DNA of 13,473 nt, taken from assembly GCA_014859755.1 (NCBI GenBank), contig JACUTO010000029.1, forward strand, positions 1 through 13,473, read 5' to 3'. Below, one piece after another: positions 1 to 5,538 of this stretch; position 1 is the first letter of the stretch; each line of letters starts with the position of its first letter. The notes below the pieces were generated by a model, which saw nothing but the letters and a program-made list of their open reading frames with translations, made no database searches and was not told the DNA's origin. Origin of the DNA: Candidatus Bathyarchaeota archaeon (GTDB lineage: Archaea; Thermoproteota; Bathyarchaeia; Bathyarchaeales; Bathyarchaeaceae). Position numbers and translations under genes: made by a program.

Positions 1-145
1 GAGCCAGAGCCTTTGCTTGTCTTAATATCATTGGCTCTGTTTCGGTTTGCTTCATCGACTCGGTATAATATTTTGGCCTACAGATGGATACGGTAGGCTT
101 GGACTTAACGATTCTATCTCTTAACATTTGTACTCGAGCGGACAT
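1..145 (-). CDS. Glycyl radical enzyme (pyruvate formate-lyase family), N-terminal fragment
   Basis: This is a partial gene running off the left edge; only the first 48 codons are present, from an ATG at 145-143. The peptide begins MSARVQMLRDRIVKSKPTV and continues with RPKYYTES, then TEPMILRQAKAL. This matches the conserved start of PflD-type glycyl radical enzymes, which usually reads like R-x2-R-L-R-x2-L/I-x3-KP, then R-A/P-x2-YTES-x3-TE-x-EP-x2-R-R/Q-A-K-A. Family members use an oxygen-sensitive glycyl radical near the C-terminus for formate lyase, diol/glycerol dehydratase, choline lyase or decarboxylase chemistry. The subtype cannot be told from this end. A GGATGAT stretch lies just upstream as a weak ribosome site, and a TATA-like element lies about 45 bases upstream. 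The gene is separate from thi4 (229-base gap). Family assignment is fairly secure; substrate is unknown. Confidence 0.8.
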   Translation of the reverse strand, partial: MSARVQMLRDRIVKSKPTVSICRPKYYTESMKQTETEPMILRQAKALA

Positions 146-185
146 CAAAAATCATCCTTCCACGTTTTACATACTACTCAGGGTC

Positions 186-194
186 ATATAAAAT
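186..194 (-). promoter_or_regulatory. Possible TATA box for the glycyl radical enzyme gene
   Basis: On the minus strand the sequence reads TTTTATATG about 41-49 bases before the ATG at 145. A transcription start about 26 bases downstream would give a short leader of roughly 15-20 bases, typical of archaea. It is a single motif match without other support. Confidence 0.35.
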
Positions 195-238
195 TGAAGC
201 GCCTGAAAAAACAATAGCCAACCATGAGCTTCTTAGAA

Positions 239-250
239 TCCGCAAGCGGA
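239..250. repeat. Short inverted repeat TCCGC-AA-GCGGA in the 146-374 gap
   Basis: Two perfect 5-base arms are separated by two bases, inside the gap between thi4 and the glycyl radical enzyme gene. No T-run follows on the minus strand, so it is a weak terminator candidate. Apart from this and the TATA-like box, I see nothing else in the 146-374 gap; no tRNA or small ORF stands out. Confidence 0.3.
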
Positions 251-374
251 ATTAACCCGATTGTAGTGACCCAGCATGGCGGTCGCAAGTTGCTTTCACA
301 AACTCAACTGAATCATTCCCAGTTTTGCACATGATTGCACAGGCCACGATAAAATGGTTAGTTCAGTTTAGAGC

Positions 375-1205
375 TTAAAATGTCCACGACGTAACCTTTG
401 GTGCCCCCTCGCCAAGCACTTTTTTGGCAACTAGTTGAGCCACCTTGGCTCCGCTTAGGAGCATCCCTCCGAAAATCGGACCCATTCGCGGTGTTTGATG
501 CAACGCTGCCACAGCCATTCCCGCAGCGAAAAGTCCTGAACAGACTTCTTTGGTGTTTTCAACTGTCAGTTGCTCAGCGCGGGAGGCCCACATGGATCCT
601 TCACCTGGCACGGTTATGTGGAGTTCTGGAATTTTTCTAGATGCTACGACGAGAACTTCGGCGTCGTGGCCTGTGCAGTCTACGACGGCTTTAGCCTTGA
701 CGGCTAGAGGATCAACATGTAAGCCTGACAACTTGACTGATGTCCATTGGACGACTACACCACTTATTTGAGGTGGTGAGTCTCTGTAAATCAGATCGTT
801 TACAAAGACGCCGAAAATAACTTTCGCGCCGGCATCTATGGCTCCTGTGGCTAGCTTCGCGATCATGGCCGCTGTGTCGACGACGTACACGTCGTCCTCT
901 AATGTTTCTAGGCTGCACCCTATCTCTCTCAGAATTTTGTCTGCAGGAGACTGGACCACAACTTTGTGGAACTGCATTCCTCCGCCGCCTATTCCGCCGC
1001 CGAAGGATAGTTTTCTCTCGAAAACCACGGTTTTCAATCCTGCCTTCGCCAGATACCGGGCAGCGGTTAAGCCAGATGGGCCGGCGCCCGCAACTATTAC
1101 GTCAGTTTCGGTTATGTTTATCCAGTCTTCTGCTGCCTTTTGGATTATTGCTCGGCTAATGGCAGATTCGTCAATTTCTTTTATTTTAGGGGTCGCCACG
1201 TTCAT
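375..1205 (-). CDS. thi4: Thiamine thiazole synthase, archaeal sulfide-type (Thi4 family)
   Basis: Makes the thiazole precursor of thiamine from NAD, glycine and a sulfur source in the cytoplasm. The FAD/NAD-binding Rossmann motif GAGPSG lies at about residues 40-45, followed by an acidic FER turn and the Gly-rich GGGIGGGGMQ (about 69-78) typical of Thi4. TGHDAEV follows at about 178-184, and the C-terminal RMGPIFGGMLLSG completes the family pattern. At the position of the yeast suicide sulfur-donor cysteine this protein has His163 (in GLHVDPL). Methanogen Thi4 enzymes have the same substitution and use free sulfide catalytically with iron. Length (276 aa) is normal for archaeal members. I chose ATG at 1205; a GTG immediately upstream (1208) is an alternative. 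Some relatives carry older labels such as ribose-1,5-bisphosphate isomerase, but the Thi4 signature is clear. Confidence 0.93.
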   Translation of the reverse strand: MNVATPKIKEIDESAISRAIIQKAAEDWINITETDVIVAGAGPSGLTAARYLAKAGLKTVVFERKLSFGGGIGGGGMQFHKVVVQSPADKILREIGCSLETLEDDVYVVDTAAMIAKLATGAIDAGAKVIFGVFVNDLIYRDSPPQISGVVVQWTSVKLSGLHVDPLAVKAKAVVDCTGHDAEVLVVASRKIPELHITVPGEGSMWASRAEQLTVENTKEVCSGLFAAGMAVAALHQTPRMGPIFGGMLLSGAKVAQLVAKKVLGEGAPKVTSWTF

Positions 1206-1235
1206 CACCTTTGCCAGAAGTAGTTACAGAAACAG

Positions 1236-1246
1236 CTTAATAATTT
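1236..1246 (-). promoter_or_regulatory. Possible TATA box for thi4
   Basis: The minus strand reads AAATTATTAAG, with its centre about 36 bases before the thi4 ATG. A start of transcription 26 bases downstream would leave a near-leaderless message. This fits the lack of a properly spaced Shine-Dalgarno site: GGTGATG overlaps the start itself. No TPP riboswitch could be recognised in this 70-base gap. Confidence 0.35.
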
Positions 1247-1273
1247 GTTTTATTGCTGAAGTGTGCTGCGTGT

Positions 1274-1420
1274 TTACATCTTCAGGTATTTGTTAGGGTT
1301 CTTTTCGAAGGCTTGTTTGCATCCAGCGGCGCAGAAGTAGTAGGTTTTTCCCTTGTGCACCGTTTTGTATTTCGCCGTTTTTTCATCCACTTCCATCCCG
1401 CAAACGAGGTCCTTCGCCAT
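1274..1420 (-). CDS. 48-residue YHS/TRASH-type metal-binding protein
   Basis: A small complete gene, 48 codons plus TAA, 39 bases downstream of copA on the same strand. The protein has the YHS-domain pattern: VCGMEVD near the start, then KGKTYYFC, AAGCKQAF and NPNKYLK. Its cysteines are Cys7, Cys30 and Cys34, spaced C-X22-C-X3-C, which also fits the TRASH metal-binding spacing. Such domains bind copper or other soft metals and often occur fused to, or next to, CopA. In Sulfolobus a small TRASH protein (CopT/CopM) sits beside copA and its regulator, probably as a metallochaperone. The start is secured by a strong GGAGGTGA site six bases upstream. The likely role is cytosolic copper carriage to or from CopA; metal identity is inferred from context. 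Confidence 0.88.
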   Translation of the reverse strand: MAKDLVCGMEVDEKTAKYKTVHKGKTYYFCAAGCKQAFEKNPNKYLKM

Positions 1421-1426
1421 ACGTTC

Positions 1427-1434
1427 TCACCTCC
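1427..1434 (-). promoter_or_regulatory. Strong Shine-Dalgarno site of the YHS gene
   Basis: The minus strand reads GGAGGTGA, a near-perfect complement to the archaeal 16S rRNA 3' end, six bases before the ATG at 1420. It is one of the best ribosome sites in the window and confirms that the 48-codon ORF is translated. Confidence 0.8.
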
Positions 1435-1459
1435 CCCTTTAACTCAAACATTGAAGCCT

Positions 1460-3982
1460 CTACTTTTCCTTCTTTTGATATTCTGGACGAATACGCGCCC
1501 GTCTCAACAGGTTTGCGTTGGTTACCACCGTCACCGAACTCGTAGCCATAGCTATCTCCGCTATCACCGGATGAGCCAAGCCCAACATGGCTACGGGAAG
1601 AGCTATAGTATTATAGAAGAAGGCCCAGAACAGGTTTTGTTTGATCTTGCTGAAGGTTTTTCGTGAAAGTTTTATGGCCGTGACCACGCTCGACACGTCT
1701 CCTCTTACCAGCGTTACGTCAGCGGATTCGATGGCTATGTCTGTTCCCGTTCCTATGGCGATTCCCACGTTGGCTGCCGTTAAAGCAGGAGCATCGTTGA
1801 TGCCGTCGCCGACCATGGCAACCGTTTCGCCGTTTTCCTGCAACTTTTGGATTTCCTTCACCTTTTGGTCTGGCAGGACTTCTGCTAAGACTCTTGATAT
1901 GCCTACTTTTTTGGCTATGGCCTCTGCGGTGCGTCTGTTGTCTCCTGTGAGCATGGTGGTTTTCAGTCCCATGCTTTCAAGTTCCTTTATAGCTTGCGCT
2001 GAATCTGGCTTCAGAGTGTCGGCAACAGCCATGGCCCCCGCGATTTTTCCGTTGACAGCCACAAACATCGCTGTTTTGGCTTCCCCTTCGAGACGCTGTA
2101 AATCGTCTTCTACGGATTTGTATTCGACCTCCTCTTCTTCCATCAGCTTTCTGTTCCCAACAAGGGCGAATTCTTGAGGAGAAAAACCAATTTTGGCTTT
2201 CACACCTCTCCCTGTCACGGCCTCGAATTCCTCTGCTTTGTACAGTTCCAAGTTTTCTTCCTTAGCTTTTCTTAGAATGGCTTCGCCTAGTGGATGCTCT
2301 GATCCGACTTCTACGCTTGCAGCTAAGCGTAGAACTTCTTCTTTTGTGTGTCCTTCTGCTGGCACGATATCGGTAACTTCTGGCCTTCCTTTAGTAATGG
2401 TTCCCGTTTTGTCAAAGACTATTGCGTCTACATTTTTCAGGGTTTGTATGGCTTCTCCGTGGCGTATTAGCACTCCGTTTTCAGCTCCTATGCCGCTTCC
2501 AACCATTAGGGCTGTAGGAGTGGCTAGTCCGAGGGCGCAGGGACATGCAATGACGAGGGTCGCAACCAGTGCGAAGATTGCAAGGGTGACAACCCCCAGG
2601 TTTGGATTAATCCACGGCAAAAACGGTTGGGCCCAAAGGCTCACCACCTTGATCGTATCAGGCACGACTAACCACAGAACCAAAGCCACAACCGCTAAAC
2701 CTAGAACGGTTGGGACAAAGTAGCTCGTTACTCTATCGGCGAACTCTTGGATCGGAACCTTGGAGCCTTGGCATTCCTCTACCAGTTTTATGACTTGGGA
2801 TAGGAAGGTGTCCTGTCCTACTTTGGTGGCCCTTACCTTCAACATCCCTCGCTGGTTTACGGTGGCGCCTATGACTTCGTCTCCCACCTTTTTCATTACT
2901 GGCATCGATTCTCCAGTTGCCATGGACTCGTCCACGGCGCTTTGACCTTCAATCACTACGCCGTCTGTGGGAATTTTCTCTCCTGGCCTGACGATCATCA
3001 CGTTGCCTACTTCAACTTCGTCGATGGGCACCTCCTTTTCTTCATCATCCACTAGGATTCGGGCGGTCTTAGCCTCCAATTCCAGCAATTTTCTGATCGC
3101 CTGTGAAGCCCTTCCCTTCGCTTTTGCCTCTATGTATCTTCCTGTGAGGTGGAAGGACATGATCATTCCAGCAACTCCCGCGTAGTTCATGATGGGGCCG
3201 AAGAACACTGCTGGACCCGTGATAAAGGCTGTAGATGTGCCTAGGGCTATCAAAACGTCCATGTTGGCGCTGCCATGGGATACGGCTCTTACCGCGGAGA
3301 GAAGGGTTTCTTTGCCCGCCCAAAACAGCACAGGGACTGCCAAGAGGACCATGCCAATGTTATAGATGGTTCGATTTGGCCAGGCTTGTCCCAAGATCAT
3401 CTCTGGGATCATCCAAGCTGTGATGGGTATGGTGAAAGCCCATGCAACCATCATTTTCATTTTTGCTTCATGAAATTTCCGTTGCTCTTCCTCTATTTCC
3501 TTCTCGTATTTAGCCGCGCCTTCCTCTCTGCCAAGCACGGTATAGCCAGTGCCTTCTATAACCTCTCTTATGCCTTCGTAATCGATTTCTTGCACATCAT
3601 ACACGACAACGGCCTTTTCAGACGCAAGGTTCACGTTTGCTTCTACGATTCCCTCGGTTTTTTTCAAGGCGTTCTCTATGGTCTGGGCGCAGGATGCGCA
3701 AGTCATCCCACCGATTCTTATGATGGCTTTTTTTGTCTCTAAATGCGCGTCGTAGCCAGTGGCTCTCACGGTTTCTATGAGCTCTTTTTTATTTGTTACC
3801 TTTGGATCGTATGTTAAATAGGCCTTCTCTGAGGCAAAGTTGACATTCGCCTGCTCCACTCCCACATGCTCTTTTAGGGCCTTTTCTATTGTCTGAGCGC
3901 AGCTAGCGCAACTCATTCTAACAATACCAAGAGAAATTCTCTTGCGTTCTTTAGACTTGTGGGTCAACTGGGATTCGTCCAA
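1460..3982 (-). CDS. copA: Cu+-exporting P1B-type ATPase CopA
   Basis: Membrane pump that exports Cu+ (possibly Ag+) at the cost of ATP. Two N-terminal heavy-metal-associated domains are visible with CASC motifs at residues 25-28 and 95-98. Membrane helices start near residue 176. The actuator loop has TGES at 356-359, and the ion-binding helix carries CPC at 480-482. The phosphorylated aspartate is D524 in DKTGT. The P1B-specific HP pair is at 563-564, and GDGINDAP is at 725-732. The last helices hold YN (790-791) and M-x2-SS (812-816), which with CPC define the Cu+ (IB-1) subtype. Length (840 aa) is normal for a two-HMA CopA. The start is TTG at 3982-3980; a stop codon lies two codons upstream and the next Met is inside the first HMA motif. 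It is divergent from the regulator at 4048 and followed by the YHS gene. Confidence 0.96.
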   Translation of the reverse strand: MDESQLTHKSKERKRISLGIVRMSCASCAQTIEKALKEHVGVEQANVNFASEKAYLTYDPKVTNKKELIETVRATGYDAHLETKKAIIRIGGMTCASCAQTIENALKKTEGIVEANVNLASEKAVVVYDVQEIDYEGIREVIEGTGYTVLGREEGAAKYEKEIEEEQRKFHEAKMKMMVAWAFTIPITAWMIPEMILGQAWPNRTIYNIGMVLLAVPVLFWAGKETLLSAVRAVSHGSANMDVLIALGTSTAFITGPAVFFGPIMNYAGVAGMIMSFHLTGRYIEAKAKGRASQAIRKLLELEAKTARILVDDEEKEVPIDEVEVGNVMIVRPGEKIPTDGVVIEGQSAVDESMATGESMPVMKKVGDEVIGATVNQRGMLKVRATKVGQDTFLSQVIKLVEECQGSKVPIQEFADRVTSYFVPTVLGLAVVALVLWLVVPDTIKVVSLWAQPFLPWINPNLGVVTLAIFALVATLVIACPCALGLATPTALMVGSGIGAENGVLIRHGEAIQTLKNVDAIVFDKTGTITKGRPEVTDIVPAEGHTKEEVLRLAASVEVGSEHPLGEAILRKAKEENLELYKAEEFEAVTGRGVKAKIGFSPQEFALVGNRKLMEEEEVEYKSVEDDLQRLEGEAKTAMFVAVNGKIAGAMAVADTLKPDSAQAIKELESMGLKTTMLTGDNRRTAEAIAKKVGISRVLAEVLPDQKVKEIQKLQENGETVAMVGDGINDAPALTAANVGIAIGTGTDIAIESADVTLVRGDVSSVVTAIKLSRKTFSKIKQNLFWAFFYNTIALPVAMLGLAHPVIAEIAMATSSVTVVTNANLLRRARIRPEYQKKEK

Positions 3983-4000
3983 TATTTAGTGGATTACGGA

Positions 4001-4032
4001 AATATATAAATATATCTAAAAAAGATATATCT
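4001..4032. promoter_or_regulatory. Shared divergent promoter/operator between copA and the PadR-TRASH regulator
   Basis: This AT-rich stretch holds TATA-like sequences readable in both directions. On the minus strand TTTATATATT (4010-4001) would place the copA transcript start near its TTG codon, giving a leaderless message. On the plus strand the same box would start the regulator message about 15 bases before its ATG. A perfect 10-base palindrome AGATATATCT sits at 4023-4032. A 9-of-10 copy, AAATATATCT, lies at 4008-4017, 15 bases away. Together they also form an inverted repeat with 8-base arms (4010-4017 and 4023-4030) around AAAAA. The placement suggests autoregulation and copA control by the adjacent regulator; the AT-richness makes chance palindromes more likely, so binding is inferred. 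Confidence 0.55.
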
Positions 4033-4047
4033 CTAGGAGTATTAGCG

Positions 4048-4497
4048 ATGACTTCCCTAAACTTCGAAGAGTTCATCTCAGACTTCTCCCGCTTCTACAT
4101 ACTCACCCTCCTCTATGAAGGACCATGCCACGGCTACAGCATAATCAGCAAGTTTAAGAGAAGGATAGGGAAGGAAATCAGCCCCAGCCTGGTCTATCCC
4201 TTCCTGCAACAACTTGAACAGAAGGGACTCGTGAAACACGCCATCAAACATGTAGGAGAAAAGGAGAAGAAAGTTTATGAACTCACTGAAGAGGGAAAGA
4301 AACTCTGTGGAAGGCTCTTCAAGCGCTTTGCAGCCCTCGTTTCGGTTGCCATCGAACCAAGTTTGGAAATTTGTGCCAGCTGTGGTTGTAAGGTATACGA
4401 GGGCGGACACAAAGAGATGATAGATGGAAGGGAAACCGTTTTCTGCTGTAAACATTGTGCAAACGCATACAAGCAGGAGAGAAGATCGTTTACGTGA
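4048..4497 (+). CDS. PadR-type winged-helix regulator with C-terminal TRASH-like metal site (probable copper sensor)
   Basis: A 149-residue protein with two parts. Residues about 10-95 form a PadR-type winged helix: FYILTLLYEGPCHGYSI, then SLVYPFLQQLEQKGLV and the wing ending YELTEEGKK. Residues about 105-142 are Cys-rich, with Cys109, 112, 114, 133, 134 and 137. C112-X20-C133-X3-C137 fits the TRASH spacing (C-X19-22-C-X3-C). Known archaeal copper regulators such as Sulfolobus CopR also join a DNA-binding domain to TRASH, but theirs is of a different (Lrp-like) winged-helix type. Divergent placement from copA and the palindromes in the gap point to a copper-responsive regulator of copA and itself. 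The start has AGGAG (4035-4039) eight bases upstream. Metal specificity, and whether it represses or activates, are not visible. Confidence 0.85.
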   Translation: MTSLNFEEFISDFSRFYILTLLYEGPCHGYSIISKFKRRIGKEISPSLVYPFLQQLEQKGLVKHAIKHVGEKEKKVYELTEEGKKLCGRLFKRFAALVSVAIEPSLEICASCGCKVYEGGHKEMIDGRETVFCCKHCANAYKQERRSFT

Positions 4498-4514
4498 GTA
4501 CAGTAAAATTTATT

Positions 4515-4533
4515 TATAACGGCGTTATATAAA
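4515..4533 (+). promoter_or_regulatory. TATA box and overlapping palindrome of the dtxR-feoAB operon
   Basis: The box TTATATAAA (4525-4533) is a good archaeal TATA element, placing transcription start near 4556-4560, just before the Shine-Dalgarno site AGGTGA (4558-4563) of the ATG at 4571. The left half of the box overlaps a perfect inverted repeat TATAACG-G-CGTTATA (4515-4529). A protein bound there would compete with TBP/TFB. The combination suggests negative control, most simply by the DtxR-type protein encoded next. Confidence 0.6.
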
Positions 4534-4552
4534 CTACGAGGGATCGTAGTTT
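4531..4552 (+). promoter_or_regulatory. Perfect 9-base inverted repeat between TATA box and dtxR start (probable operator)
   Basis: AAACTACGA (4531-4539) and TCGTAGTTT (4544-4552) are exact inverted copies around GGGA. The element lies between the TATA box and the expected transcription start, where a bound repressor would block polymerase. It also touches the palindrome at 4515-4529, giving two adjacent dyads. A hairpin at the extreme 5' end of the message is a second possible reading. Confidence 0.6.
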
Positions 4553-4570
4553 CATCTAGGTGAAAAAATC

Positions 4571-5260
4571 ATGGAAGCCGAGGAAACCACAGTCTCCAGC
4601 GAAGCTGAAGAATACCTTGAGGCAATCTACCGTCTAGAGAAGAAAACAGGTTCTGCCAAGACCATGGAACTTGCCCGTCAATTGAAGGTAGTGCCCGGCT
4701 CAGTCACAAACACCATAGAAAGTCTAGAAAGACGGGGCTTGGTTATACATGAACCTTACAGGGGGGTAAAACTGACAGAGAAGGGGCGAAAAATAGCCTT
4801 AAACATTTTGAGGAGGCATCGCCTAGCCGAACGGTTGCTAACGGACATCCTGCACCTAGATTGGAGCGAAGCCCACGAAGCAGCCTGCAAGCTTGAACAC
4901 GCTCTCCCAGCAGACGTCATCAAACCTCTAGAAAAAACATTGGGGCACCCAAAAACTTGTCCTCATGGGAATCCAATACCAACGGCATGTGGAGGAATAA
5001 TCGAACAAAAATCAGAGCCCTTGGTGAATCTCAGTCCTAAAGTAAGCGGTATCATAGTCAAGATAATCGAGGAGAAAGCCGAGGTACTACAACACCTTGC
5101 TACATTGGGTCTTAAACCTGGAGTATGCGTAGAAGTTGAAAAGAAAGCATCCTTTGGTGACCCCGTAACCATTAAGGTTGGTGAAGCCAGTCATGCACTA
5201 GACTACAAGGTCGCATCAATCATCAACGTTAAGAGAACTGATGGAAAAATGAGGGGATGA
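4571..5260 (+). CDS. DtxR/IdeR-family metal-dependent repressor with FeoA-like C-terminal domain
   Basis: Iron-sensing transcription factor expected to repress the feo genes when Fe2+ is plentiful. Residues 8-70 are the winged helix (EEYLEAIYRLE, GSVTNTIESLERRGLV). The dimerisation/metal domain follows at about 75-145. Its ligand set lines up with DtxR at a constant offset of four: His83, Glu87, His102, Cys106, Glu109 and His110 match His79, Glu83, His98, Cys102, Glu105 and His106. The Cys at the DtxR Cys102 place favours iron over manganese; the DtxR Met10 place is Glu14 here. CPHGNPIP (130-137) is a family hallmark. Residues about 153-222 form an SH3-like FeoA domain. AGGTGA lies seven bases before the ATG. 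The stop lies two bases before the likely feoA start, so the genes form one operon. Confidence 0.92.
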   Translation: MEAEETTVSSEAEEYLEAIYRLEKKTGSAKTMELARQLKVVPGSVTNTIESLERRGLVIHEPYRGVKLTEKGRKIALNILRRHRLAERLLTDILHLDWSEAHEAACKLEHALPADVIKPLEKTLGHPKTCPHGNPIPTACGGIIEQKSEPLVNLSPKVSGIIVKIIEEKAEVLQHLATLGLKPGVCVEVEKKASFGDPVTIKVGEASHALDYKVASIINVKRTDGKMRG

Positions 5261-5262
5261 TG

Positions 5263-5538
5263 ATGGAGTTACGTTTATCCGATCTAAGGAATGGAGAAAG
5301 TGGAACCATAAATTCTGTAGGGGTTGGTCGAGGGAGAGGCAGAGGGGACGGCCGAAGAGTAGGGAGAGGCTGGGGATTCCGAAAAAGGCTCGAGGATATG
5401 GGTCTAACCCCGGGCACTAAAGTAACGGTGGTGAAGTCGGCGCCCTTCAATGGACCCTTAGAAGTCTACGTAAGGGGTTCAAGGCTGGCCATAGGTAGAG
5501 GAATGGCTGAAAGAATTTTCGTTGAGGTAAAAAGGTGA
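5263..5538 (+). CDS. feoA: FeoA, SH3-like ferrous iron uptake protein with Gly/Arg-rich insertion
   Basis: Small cytosolic partner of the FeoB iron transporter. The family core is visible: LSDLRNGESGTI, then FRKRLEDMGLTPGTKVTVVK, SAPFNGPLEV, SRLAIGRGMAERIFV. Between the first strand and FRKRLEDMGL, where relatives have a short GG-x-GxRRRL turn, lies an extended Gly/Arg-rich stretch at about residues 20-38 (GVGRGRGRGDG then RRVGRGWG). This makes the protein 91 aa rather than the usual 75-85. Three ATG codons are consecutive (5257, 5260, 5263). I chose the third because GAGGGG (5251-5256) is then six bases away. The stop overlaps the feoB GTG start. The insertion's effect is unknown; the FeoA assignment is solid. 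Confidence 0.9.
   Translation: MELRLSDLRNGESGTINSVGVGRGRGRGDGRRVGRGWGFRKRLEDMGLTPGTKVTVVKSAPFNGPLEVYVRGSRLAIGRGMAERIFVEVKR
5331..5370 (+). repeat. Duplicated 10-base unit inside feoA coding the Gly/Arg-rich stretch
   Basis: AGGGAGAGGC occurs at 5331-5340 and again at 5361-5370, exactly 30 bases (10 codons) apart and in the same frame. The intervening sequence is similarly purine-rich. The pattern suggests that the Gly/Arg-rich loop of FeoA arose by local in-frame expansion. Confidence 0.6.

Noticed and set aside
146..374. Possible tRNA or other structured RNA on the minus strand between thi4 and the glycyl radical enzyme gene
   Set aside because: A GGTTAATTCC-like segment recalls a T-arm, but no acceptor, D or anticodon arms can be folded around it.
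838..1296. Plus-strand open frame opposite thi4
   Set aside because: It is antisense to a clear Thi4 with all motifs and has no recognisable domain or good ribosome site.
1253..1666. Plus-strand open frame across the YHS gene and the copA end
   Set aside because: It overlaps both genes in antisense; the minus-strand YHS ORF has the strong ribosome site and the conserved cysteines.
1641..3742. Several long plus-strand open frames (1641-2177, 2193-2723, 3275-3742)
   Set aside because: They lie antisense to copA, whose motifs are continuous and intact; the translations are low-complexity Ser/Thr/Pro-rich shadows without domains.
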